Of a DNA stretch of 64,000 bases, positions 33,909 through 41,529 are shown piece after piece; position 1 is the first letter of the stretch, and the number at the start of each line of letters is the position of its first letter. The notes beneath the pieces are model-generated. The model did not search any database. It saw only the letters and a program-made list of their open reading frames with translations, and was not told the DNA's origin. Position numbers and translations under genes: made by a program. This DNA comes from Roseibium suaedae (lineage in GTDB: Bacteria; Pseudomonadota; Alphaproteobacteria; Rhizobiales; Stappiaceae): the NCBI RefSeq assembly GCF_900142725.1, contig NZ_FRBW01000002.1:124001-188000 (forward strand). The letters run 5' to 3'.

Positions 33909-35138
33909 ATGACTGATGCACTTGTCATTACCCGCCAGAACGCCCGCGCCGCCATGGCCGGACTGCCGCGACTCACCAAACTTGGGTTCCAGATTCTGCT
34001 TCGCCTGCGCTACGGCAAGCTGAAAGTAACCACGCCCGATGGGCGGGCCTTTGTCTTCGAGGGTCAGGAGCCCGGCCCTTCCGCAGAACTCAATGTCCAC
34101 GACTGGCGGTTCCCGAAAATGGTCATCCAGGGAGGCGACGTCGGGGTCGGTGAGGCCTTCATGGCCGGATACTGGTCCTCTCCGGACATCACCACATTCC
34201 TGGAGCTGTTCTGCATCAACCGGGATGCGACCGTCGATGCCCTGAACGGGCGTCCGATCGTCCGCCTGCTCCTGTCCTTGCGCCACTGGCTGAATGCCAA
34301 CACGCGAAAAGGGTCCCGCCGCAACATCTCGGCCCATTATGATCTCGGCAATGCCTTCTACCGGGAATGGCTCGATCCGACGATGACCTATTCCTCGGCG
34401 ATCTTTGACGAGAGCACCCAGGATCTGGAAACCGCCCAGCGCCTGAAATATGCCTCCCTCGCCCGGGAAGCCGACATCCGTCCCGGCCATGAGGTGCTGG
34501 AGATCGGCTGCGGCTGGGGCGGCTTTGCGGAATTCGCCGGCAAGGAAATCGGTGCCAATGTTCGGGCACTGACCATCTCAAGGGAACAGTTCGACTTCGC
34601 CAGCGAAAGAATCTTCAAAGCGGGGCTCAACGAGCGGGTCAAGGTCGTCTTCCAGGACTACCGGGACGAACGGGGCACCTTCGACCGGATCGCCTCGATC
34701 GAAATGTTCGAGGCGGTTGGCGAGCGTTACTGGCCGACCTATTTCCAGCAGCTTTCGGACTGTCTGAGACCCGGCGGCAAGGCCGGTCTTCAGATCATCA
34801 CCATTCAGGACCGCATGTTCGACGACTACCGCCGGACACCGGACTTCATCCAGCGGCATATCTTCCCGGGTGGCATGCTTCCGCCTCCTGGCAAACTGGA
34901 GGAAATCGGCAAACGGCTCGGTCTCGATCTCGCCAACCAGAGGATCTTCGGGCAGGACTATGCCCGCACCCTCGCCGAATGGCGCGTCCGCTTCCGCGAA
35001 GCCTGGCCGCGCATCAGCCCCCTCGGCTTCGACGAGCGTTTCAAGCGGCTCTGGGAGTTCTACCTGCACTATTGCGAAGCAGGCTTCCGCTCCGGCAACA
35101 TCGACGTGCGCCAGATGGTCTATGTGAAGCAGGCTTGA
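33909..35138 (+). CDS. cfa: Cyclopropane-fatty-acyl-phospholipid synthase family protein
   Basis: This 409-residue SAM-dependent enzyme of the CFA/mycolic-acid methyltransferase family has the SAM loop HEVLEIGCGWGGFAEFAGKE. The preceding Cfa signature is NISAHYDLGNAFYREWLDPT, then MTYSSAIF. Also present are RIASIEMFEAVGERYWPTYF and DFIQRHIFPGGMLPP. It methylates or cyclopropanates unsaturated acyl chains of membrane phospholipids. As the third gene of the oxidoreductase-DUF1365 unit it is probably under the upstream RpoE-like promoter. A terminator follows. Confidence 0.93.
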   Translation: MTDALVITRQNARAAMAGLPRLTKLGFQILLRLRYGKLKVTTPDGRAFVFEGQEPGPSAELNVHDWRFPKMVIQGGDVGVGEAFMAGYWSSPDITTFLELFCINRDATVDALNGRPIVRLLLSLRHWLNANTRKGSRRNISAHYDLGNAFYREWLDPTMTYSSAIFDESTQDLETAQRLKYASLAREADIRPGHEVLEIGCGWGGFAEFAGKEIGANVRALTISREQFDFASERIFKAGLNERVKVVFQDYRDERGTFDRIASIEMFEAVGERYWPTYFQQLSDCLRPGGKAGLQIITIQDRMFDDYRRTPDFIQRHIFPGGMLPPPGKLEEIGKRLGLDLANQRIFGQDYARTLAEWRVRFREAWPRISPLGFDERFKRLWEFYLHYCEAGFRSGNIDVRQMVYVKQA

Positions 35139-35169
35139 AACCTGCACAAAGCATGGTCGTGAAATACTC

Positions 35170-35208
35170 AAGGGGAGCGCCTGAAGCGCTCCCCTTTCGT
35201 CATTTTGG
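35170..35208 (+). terminator. Terminator after cfa, possibly bidirectional
   Basis: An 11-bp stem (AAGGGGAGCGC / GCGCTCCCCTT, 5-base loop) is followed by TCGTCATTTTG on the plus strand. It also lies just after the minus-strand ycnI stop, so it may serve both genes. Confidence 0.8.
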
Positions 35209-35219
35209 GCCAGTAAAGC

Positions 35220-35747
35220 TCAGTGATGTTGATGCACTTCTGGCGCGATAACCTTCACGCCCGGCGCCGGGTCCTCAAGATCATGCGGATCCTGACCGTC
35301 TGCCGGAATATTCACCCAGCGCGCTGTGCCGGTGGCGCATTCCTGCACAGCGGGAATGTAGACCATCTGATCCACCGGAAGCTTATCTGTGAACTGGCCC
35401 CGGAAGGTGAACTCGTCATAAAAGGCGTCGGGAAGCTCCCCGGTCCAGATAATCTCCTTCACGCCACGGGTCACCTTCTTGCCGTGGGCTTCATAGGTGT
35501 TGGCATAGTCGCCCGTCACCACGTCCAGCGTCCAGCCTGCCTTGGGCATGGGCTTGACCGAGATGATGCCCTCCGGGATCTGGATGCGCACCTTCAGGGT
35601 CGGTTCCGAGCCGCAGCCATGCGGCACCCGCAAGACGATTTTCGCGGTGCTGCCCTGCTCCACGGTCTTTGCCTCGTAGGTCGCATGGGCAAAGGCGGAA
35701 ACAGTAGACAAACCAAGGGCGGCAAGTGCGATTGCAAACGATTTCAT
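35220..35747 (-). CDS. ycnI: YcnI-family copper-binding exported protein (DUF1775)
   Basis: This 175-residue protein has a signal peptide (MKSFAIALAALGLSTVSAFA). Cleavage leaves His as the first mature residue (HATYEAKTVEQGSTAK). The family core reads VLRVPHGCGSEPTLKVRIQI, then PEGIISVKPMPKAGWTLDVV. In Bacillus YcnI the N-terminal histidine, a glutamate and a tryptophan bind Cu(II). The histidine and several candidate residues are present. The C-terminus ends HQHH, adding possible metal ligands. It follows the DUF2946 gene on the same strand, consistent with a small copper-related unit. Confidence 0.88.
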   Translation of the reverse strand: MKSFAIALAALGLSTVSAFAHATYEAKTVEQGSTAKIVLRVPHGCGSEPTLKVRIQIPEGIISVKPMPKAGWTLDVVTGDYANTYEAHGKKVTRGVKEIIWTGELPDAFYDEFTFRGQFTDKLPVDQMVYIPAVQECATGTARWVNIPADGQDPHDLEDPAPGVKVIAPEVHQHH

Positions 35748-35836
35748 GATGTTCAGTCCATTGGCTGGGCGGATTCAGACCGCCCCTGTGTCGGGAGAAT
35801 GCGCGGCCGCAGTCCGGATGACCCGCTGCGGCATGG

Positions 35837-36241
35837 TCAGACAGGCACTCTCACCGGCGGCGCCCGTGGCTGATGCCGTCCGGCTCGGGCAACCGGGCGC
35901 CACTGATCAAAGAGCGGATCAGGGAAGATCTCACGGACAGAAGACCGGAATTCGGGAAGAACGGGAGCGGATGCAAGCACCAGTGTCTTGCAGAGCACAC
36001 AGGCCGGACACTCCCTGCCAAGGCCAGAGGGCCTGTCACCTTGCCCATCTGCTCCAGCTTCGGAATGCTCACAGATGAGCGGCAACGTGCCGTCGGGAAG
36101 AGCATAGGCAGACAGGTCATTCCGGGAGGACTGGCTCAGGGAGACCCAGCCACCGGAATGCGCCCCAAGCAACAGCAGCACGGAAAGCGCCAGGACGGCG
36201 CTTAGAAACTTGCTGGAACTCGTGCGGACTGCATTGCTCAT
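35837..36241 (-). CDS. DUF2946-like small protein, copper-associated context
   Basis: This 134-residue protein has an N-terminal hydrophobic segment (FLSAVLALSVLLLLGAHSGG) and a cysteine cluster CPACVLCK near residue 80 with LICEHSEA before it. This pattern fits the DUF2946/DUF2946-like proteins found beside copper genes. The C-terminus is Arg/Pro-rich. It lies 89 bases upstream of ycnI on the same strand. The function is unknown. Copper binding by the cysteines is an inference from pattern and neighbour. Confidence 0.65.
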   Translation of the reverse strand: MSNAVRTSSSKFLSAVLALSVLLLLGAHSGGWVSLSQSSRNDLSAYALPDGTLPLICEHSEAGADGQGDRPSGLGRECPACVLCKTLVLASAPVLPEFRSSVREIFPDPLFDQWRPVARAGRHQPRAPPVRVPV

Positions 36242-36340
36242 GAACCAAGAGCTAGCAGCCTCTTCATGTAACGGACAATCCGTCCAAGACCCTCATTCTG
36301 CTGGGAGTTTGTTCCGCATCAAATTCCGCTCTAGAAAGTC

Positions 36341-37153
36341 TCAGAGCGGCTTCTTCGACCAGCCGGTCGCCTTGGCGACCAGACGGAAATAGAGACCATA
36401 GGGCAGCAGCCGCAGCAGCTTGAGCTGGGTGACAAAGCCGCGCGGGAAATAGATCTCGAACTGATCGGGCCGCTGCAGGCCGGTGGCAATTTCCTCCGCC
36501 GCCCGGTCAACGGTGATGATGTCCGGCATCGGAAACGGGTTACCGGCGGTGGCAGGCGTGTCGACAAAGCCCGGGCAGATCACCTGGATAGCGATCCCGG
36601 CCCGGTCAAGATCGAACTTCAGCGCCTCGGCCATGTTGATCAACCCGGCCTTCGTTGCCCCATAGGCTGCGGAGGTCGGCAATCCCGCATATCCGGCACT
36701 GGAAGACACGATGGCGATCTGCCCCTTGCGGCGGGCCTTCATCACCTCGATGGCGGGCAGAACCACATTCACGGTTCCCATCAGATTGACATTGATGGTC
36801 GTGCGCCACTCGTCTTCGTTTCCAGCAAGACCATCCTGCGGCAGATAGACACCGGCATTGGCAACCAGCACGGCCAGCGGCGCGACACGTGTCTCGATCA
36901 TGCGCAGAAGCGCCTTCATGGCGGCGGCATCGGTGATATCGCCGGGAAAGCTGATGATCTGCCCGGGCAGCCCTTCCGCCTCTTCCTCCAGCCGCGCCAG
37001 CTTGTCGCCAGAGCGCGCGGTGACCGCAACGCGCCACCCGTCCCGGGCAAGGGTTAGCGCAAGAGCCCTGCCAATGCCGGAACTGGCACCGGTGATCCAG
37101 ACACATCCATCTTCCGGCTTGGCTTTGGTGAGCGATATACGGGCTGATGCCAT
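36341..37153 (-). CDS. SDR-family oxidoreductase downstream of the ChrR-like gene
   Basis: This 270-residue classical short-chain dehydrogenase has the cofactor motif VWITGASSGIGRALALTLAR, VLVANAGVY, the catalytic serine in IAIVSSSAGYAG and YGATKAG with Tyr and Lys intact. The C-terminus ends with a hydrophobic segment (LKLLRLLPYGLYFRLVAKAT), which suggests membrane association. The substrate is unknown. It lies 86 bases after the ChrR-like gene on the same strand, so both are probably expressed from the RpoE-like promoter at 37933-37962. SDRs are known members of RpoE/ChrR regulons. Confidence 0.9.
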   Translation of the reverse strand: MASARISLTKAKPEDGCVWITGASSGIGRALALTLARDGWRVAVTARSGDKLARLEEEAEGLPGQIISFPGDITDAAAMKALLRMIETRVAPLAVLVANAGVYLPQDGLAGNEDEWRTTINVNLMGTVNVVLPAIEVMKARRKGQIAIVSSSAGYAGLPTSAAYGATKAGLINMAEALKFDLDRAGIAIQVICPGFVDTPATAGNPFPMPDIITVDRAAEEIATGLQRPDQFEIYFPRGFVTQLKLLRLLPYGLYFRLVAKATGWSKKPL

Positions 37154-37239
37154 GACGGCTCCTTTCGCGGCAGGTCCTGAACCTACGTGCGAAACCTATT
37201 GCCGGATCAGCCTTTTTCCAGAGGCTTGGGGGCGAAACC

Positions 37240-37896
37240 CTAGCGCATGAAGGGAGCGAAGAACCGGCCGATGGGCCCGGTCAGACGCAAGCTGCCGTCG
37301 GTGACGGCAAAGCAGATGCAATCCTCATCGTCATCGGCGATGGGTTTGTGGTCCAATTCATCATTGGCAAAGGCGATGTCACCGCGGACGAAATGTCCTT
37401 CCGCGTCCTTGAAGCCACCCTTCAGGACCAGCGTCAGTTCCGTGCCTTCGTGGGTATGGGCCGGCATGGCCCGCCCTGCGCGCACCCACAGGAGCGACGC
37501 TGCGCAGCCGTCAATCTCACCGAACTTGCATTCCTTCACTCCGGGAAGAAGCGTCTTCCACGGCAAGGCATCAAGCGGCTTGCTGATGATTTCCCGCAGA
37601 CTGTCCGGAAGCACCGGATCGCCCGCCTGCTGCTCTGCCACAGAGGTCTGGTCCAGATCATCGAGCGCGAAAATATCGGCCAGGGCCCGCTCCCGGTTGC
37701 TGACAGCCACAGGAACGGTCTCTTCAAGTGCCAGACCGGCAAGGTCTTCGAGGCCGGAAACGTAAGGACGATTGCGGTCCGACAGCTCCAGATGCGCCCC
37801 CACAAGGGCCCGCGCAGGCGCTGCCAGCGTCCCGGCCGCAAAGCCGGCCAGCAATTCATCAAGTCCCGAGACGTTCTTTTCCATGCAATTGCTCAT
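37240..37896 (-). CDS. ChrR-like cupin protein lacking the anti-sigma zinc motif
   Basis: This 218-residue protein starts MSNCMEKNVSGLDELLAGFA with a GGGAG Shine-Dalgarno. It has the two-domain ChrR layout. The N-terminal part (DELLAGFAAGTLAAPARALV, then GAHLELSDRN) resembles the anti-sigma domain, but the zinc motif H-x3-C-x2-C is H35-x3-S39-x2-N42, so both cysteines are gone. The C-terminal cupin keeps its likely metal ligands (AHTHEGTE, and His in DELDHKP). No sigma-factor gene is adjacent, unlike rpoE-chrR operons. It is more likely a target gene or a stress sensor than a working anti-sigma factor. An earlier in-frame ATG at 37923 lies almost on top of the promoter and is unlikely. Confidence 0.85.
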   Translation of the reverse strand: MSNCMEKNVSGLDELLAGFAAGTLAAPARALVGAHLELSDRNRPYVSGLEDLAGLALEETVPVAVSNRERALADIFALDDLDQTSVAEQQAGDPVLPDSLREIISKPLDALPWKTLLPGVKECKFGEIDGCAASLLWVRAGRAMPAHTHEGTELTLVLKGGFKDAEGHFVRGDIAFANDELDHKPIADDDEDCICFAVTDGSLRLTGPIGRFFAPFMR

Positions 37897-37932
37897 AGCA
37901 CTCCCGAAAGGCGGAAATAGCAAACCTGTTCC

Positions 37933-37962
37933 ACCTTACGGAGCCACGCGGGATTTAGATCA
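37933..37962 (-). promoter_or_regulatory. Putative RpoE (ChrR-type) promoter, TGATCT-N18-TAAGGT
   Basis: On the minus strand the -35 TGATCT (37957-37962) and TAAGGT (37933-37938) are separated by exactly 18 bp. It lies about 37 bases upstream of the ChrR-like start at 37896. It has the same layout as the promoter at 31610-31639. Confidence 0.65.
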
Positions 37963-38182
37963 CACCATTCCCGAATTTTACGAGTTTGGTCACCTGTTGC
38001 TAGGGCGCAATGTAGAACAGGCAAGGCCCGGATTTCAACCAATTCGCAGCAACAAGCCGTGCCAAAAGCTTGATCCGGCTTGCAAGGACCATTAGCGTCC
38101 CCACCTAATCCGAACACGATCTATGCCCGGAACCGGACTGCTCCCTGCAGACACCGGACCTGACCTGGAAAGCATTTTTGAC

Positions 38183-39217
38183 ATGACCGCCGTCTCTTCC
38201 GTTGTCGATGCCATCGGCAACACGCCCCTGATCCGCCTCAACGCCCTCTCCGAGGAAACCGGCTGCGAAATCTTCGGCAAGGCCGAGTTCATGAATCCGG
38301 GACAGTCGGTCAAGGACCGCCCTGCCCGCCAGATGATTCTGGAAGCGGAAGCCCGCGGCGATCTGAAGCCGGGCGGCCTGATCGTGGAAGGTACGGCCGG
38401 AAACACCGGCATCGGTCTGGCCCTGGTGGCCAGCGCCCGCGGCTACCGCACCGTGATCGTCATCCCGGAAACCCAGACCCAGGAAAAGAAGGACATGCTG
38501 CGCATGTGCGGCGCCGAACTTCTTGAAGTTCCGGCAAAGCCCTTTTCCGACCCGAACAACTACCAGCATGTTGCCCGCCGCCTCGCCGAGGAACTGGCCA
38601 AGACCGAGCCGAACGGCGTGCTCTTTGCCGACCAGTGGAACAACCTAGACAACCGCAAGGCCCATTACCTGACCACCGGTCCGGAAATCCTGGAACAGAC
38701 CGGCGGCAAGGTTGACGGTTTCATCTGCGCAGTGGGTTCCGGCGGCACGCTGGCCGGTGTCTCCACCTTCCTGCGGGACAACAAGCCGGGCATCAAGATC
38801 GGCTGCGCAGACCCGCTGGGCGCGGGCATGTACCACCTCTTCAAGGATGGAGAAGCCAAGGCCACCGACGGCAGCTCCATTGCGGAAGGCATTGGCCTTG
38901 GCCGCTCCACGCCGATCGTCGGCGACATCACCGTCGACTTCCCCTATGCGATCCCGGATGAAGAAGCCCTGCCGCTGGTCTTTGATCTGGCCGAGCATGA
39001 AGGCCTGCTTCTGGGCGGCTCTTCGGCCATCAACCTGGCCGGTGCACGGCGCATGGCCAAGGACATGGGACCGGGCCACACCATCGTGACCATCCTGTGC
39101 GACCATGGCACCCGCAGCCAGTCCAAGCTCTACAATCCGCAGTTCCTGAAGTCCAAGAACCTGCCGGTTCCAGGCTGGCTGGAGCGGGAAGTGACCCTGA
39201 AAGCCCCTTTCCTCTGA
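38183..39217 (+). CDS. cysK: Cysteine synthase A
   Basis: This 344-residue PLP enzyme makes cysteine from O-acetylserine and sulfide. The start at 38183 (MTAVSSVVDAIGNTPLIRLN) is where family similarity begins; the frame is open for 20 codons more upstream. The PLP lysine is in NPGQSVKDRPARQMI, the substrate loop is VEGTAGNTGIGLA and the phosphate-binding loop is CAVGSGGTLAGVSTFL. It is longer than the roughly 310-residue enteric CysK, as in the alphaproteobacterial subgroup. It precedes the cardiolipin synthase gene by 23 bases. Confidence 0.94.
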   Translation: MTAVSSVVDAIGNTPLIRLNALSEETGCEIFGKAEFMNPGQSVKDRPARQMILEAEARGDLKPGGLIVEGTAGNTGIGLALVASARGYRTVIVIPETQTQEKKDMLRMCGAELLEVPAKPFSDPNNYQHVARRLAEELAKTEPNGVLFADQWNNLDNRKAHYLTTGPEILEQTGGKVDGFICAVGSGGTLAGVSTFLRDNKPGIKIGCADPLGAGMYHLFKDGEAKATDGSSIAEGIGLGRSTPIVGDITVDFPYAIPDEEALPLVFDLAEHEGLLLGGSSAINLAGARRMAKDMGPGHTIVTILCDHGTRSQSKLYNPQFLKSKNLPVPGWLEREVTLKAPFL

Positions 39218-39240
39218 GACCTGAAACCTGAGGACCCGCC

Positions 39241-40740
39241 ATGGCAGCTTCCGGCGACGCCGCTCTCATCGTTGACGCCGCCACGGACGTGAAGACGGGC
39301 TTTTTCCTGCTCGACACGGTCCTCAACAACCTGGGCATCCTTGCCGCCGCCGCAACGGTTCTCTATGCGGCGGCGATCATCTGCGCGATCCGCGAGATCA
39401 TGAGCAGCCGGACGGCACAGGGCTCCATCGCCTGGCTTCTGTCCCTGTTCTATCTGCCGCTTTTCACCGTGCCGCTCTATCTGGTCTTCGCCTGGCGGTC
39501 CTTCTCGGACTATTCCAAGGTCCAAAAGCGGCTTGGCCGGCGCGAAAGAGCCCGCCGGGCAAACGAGCTCAAGTTGTCCGATGTGGAAGGCTCGGCTCAT
39601 TGGCCAGTGCTGACCAGTATAGCAGGCACCCCCTTCCTTGCGGGAAATCAGACCGAACTCCTGATCGATGGCACGGCGACCTTCAATTCGATCCTCGACG
39701 GCATCGCAAAGGCCGAGCACAGCATCCTGATCCAGTTCTTCATCGTACGGGATGACGAGATCGGCAATCAGGTCGCCGATGCCCTCATCGAACGGGCGAA
39801 AGCCGGTGTCTCGGTCTATTTCCTTTACGACGACATCGGCAGCAATTCCCTGCCCTGGAGCTATCTGGAACGGCTGACCGCCGCCGGCATCATGGTCAGC
39901 GGGTTCAACGAGCAGCATAAATATCTGCGCATGCTCGGCCCAATGCGGCTGAACTATCGCAATCACCGCAAGGTGGTGGTCACCGACTTCCAGCACACCT
40001 GGATCGGCGGACACAATCTGGCGGACGAATATCTCGGCCGCTCCAAGCGTTTCGGCCATTGGCGCGACACCCATGTAAAGGTGTCCGGACCTGCCGCTGT
40101 CGCCGCCGCCATCAGCTTCAGCGAAGACTGGCAGTGGGCCAATGGCACGGAGATCTCGCTCGAGGGCATCACCTCCATTCCCCAGCCGGGTGACGAATCC
40201 GTTCTGGTCATGCCCACCGGTCCTGCAGACAATCTTGAAAACTGCGCCATCGCTTTTGCCGAGGCGGCCTCCCGGGCCAAGGAGCGGCTCTGGATCGTCA
40301 CGCCCTATTTCGTCCCCGGCTCAGACATTCAGACCGCCCTCTACGCGGCGGCCATGCGCGGCGTGGATGTGCGTATTCTCCTGCCGGAAAAGGCGGATCA
40401 CACGATGGTCTGGCTCGCCAGCCACGCCCATGCGGACGAGATGGTCTCTCGCGGGATCAAGGTCTACCGCTATCAGAAGGGCTTCCTGCACCAGAAGGTG
40501 GTTCTGGTCGATGATCAGCTTACCTCGGTCGGAACCGTCAACTTCGACAACCGCTCCTTCCGCATCAATTTCGAAGTGACCCTGTGGTTCACCCATGAGC
40601 GGATGATCTCCAAGGTCACCGAGATGCTGGAGCGGGACTTTGCCGATGCCCGCCAAACAGAGGCCGACGATCTGGAACATCGCAGCTACGCCTTCCGCGT
40701 TGCCGCGCAAGGCGCAAGGCTGATGTCTCCGATCCTCTAG
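39241..40740 (+). CDS. cls: Cardiolipin synthase
   Basis: This 499-residue phospholipase-D-family membrane enzyme joins two phosphatidylglycerols to make cardiolipin. Two N-terminal membrane segments (about residues 30-52 and 62-84) are followed by two HKD motifs: NHRKVVVTDFQHTWIGGHNL with its downstream GG, and HQKVVLVDDQLTSVGTVNFD. The region RLGRRERARRANELK between them and the membrane part is basic. The length fits ClsA. The gene follows cysK closely and may be co-transcribed. Membrane-lipid genes (cfa unit) lie 4 kb upstream. Confidence 0.94.
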   Translation: MAASGDAALIVDAATDVKTGFFLLDTVLNNLGILAAAATVLYAAAIICAIREIMSSRTAQGSIAWLLSLFYLPLFTVPLYLVFAWRSFSDYSKVQKRLGRRERARRANELKLSDVEGSAHWPVLTSIAGTPFLAGNQTELLIDGTATFNSILDGIAKAEHSILIQFFIVRDDEIGNQVADALIERAKAGVSVYFLYDDIGSNSLPWSYLERLTAAGIMVSGFNEQHKYLRMLGPMRLNYRNHRKVVVTDFQHTWIGGHNLADEYLGRSKRFGHWRDTHVKVSGPAAVAAAISFSEDWQWANGTEISLEGITSIPQPGDESVLVMPTGPADNLENCAIAFAEAASRAKERLWIVTPYFVPGSDIQTALYAAAMRGVDVRILLPEKADHTMVWLASHAHADEMVSRGIKVYRYQKGFLHQKVVLVDDQLTSVGTVNFDNRSFRINFEVTLWFTHERMISKVTEMLERDFADARQTEADDLEHRSYAFRVAAQGARLMSPIL

Positions 40741-40743
40741 ACC

Positions 40744-41529
40744 TCAGGCGGCAGGCGCCATCGGCTCACGGAAAGGCTGCTGCTGCACGAATCCGTCCGC
40801 GACCATGAGAATGCTGGAAGACGGAACTTCCATCCAGGCATCCCTGGCAGTGTCAAAGGGTTCAGAAACCACAGTCGTGCCATCGCGGAAGCTGCGGAAA
40901 AACAGGCTCGGCGCCAGATTGTCCGACGCATAGCGGGCCGCGAAGAGATGGGTACCATCAGACCATGCGGCAGCGAAGCGCATATGCGGCAAGCCGCCCT
41001 GTTCCCGTGCCATCTGCTCGACGTCATGCACCGCCCGCACCATTGCCCCGACCGGATCATGATCGAGACCATAGCCGACCGCGATCAGGAACAGTGCTTC
41101 ACTGTCGGTCGCGCCGGTCCGGTATCGGTAGAGATGATCCGGGATCATCCCGTCCAGTTTCTTGCGGATATGCTCGTAGCCGCCCACCTGGCCATTATGC
41201 ATGAAGCACCAGCGGCCATGGGTGAAGGGATGGCAATTGTCATGGTTTGTCGCCGTGCCCGTTGAGGCGCGGATATGAGCCAGGAACAGCGGCGAGCGCA
41301 CATGATGGGCAAGCTGCAGCAGGTTGGCATCGGCCCAGGCCGGACGCACATCCTTGTAGATGCAGGGTTCCTTGCGGTTGTCGTACCAGGCCATACCGAA
41401 GCCGTCCGCATTCACCTGGGTCTTGCAGGAGAAGGCGTTGCGGCTCTGGTGGATCAGCGAATGTTCAGGATCGCAGATCAGCTCTTCCAGATACTTCGGA
41501 GCTCCGCTCCAGGCAGCCCAGCGGCACAT
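40744..41529 (-). CDS. Class II glutamine amidotransferase (EgtC/YafJ-like)
   Basis: This 261-residue protein starts MCRWAAWSGAPKYLEELICD, so Cys2 becomes the N-terminal nucleophile. Family landmarks are NADGFGMAWYD, FLAHIRASTGTATNHDNCHP, FTHGRWCFMHNGQVGG and TDSEALF. EgtC of ergothioneine synthesis belongs here and removes a gamma-glutamyl group, but so do YafJ-type proteins of unknown role. It follows a class-V aminotransferase gene with a one-base overlap (TGATG), so the two are coupled. No egtB or egtD is in the window. Confidence 0.88.
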   Translation of the reverse strand: MCRWAAWSGAPKYLEELICDPEHSLIHQSRNAFSCKTQVNADGFGMAWYDNRKEPCIYKDVRPAWADANLLQLAHHVRSPLFLAHIRASTGTATNHDNCHPFTHGRWCFMHNGQVGGYEHIRKKLDGMIPDHLYRYRTGATDSEALFLIAVGYGLDHDPVGAMVRAVHDVEQMAREQGGLPHMRFAAAWSDGTHLFAARYASDNLAPSLFFRSFRDGTTVVSEPFDTARDAWMEVPSSSILMVADGFVQQQPFREPMAPAA

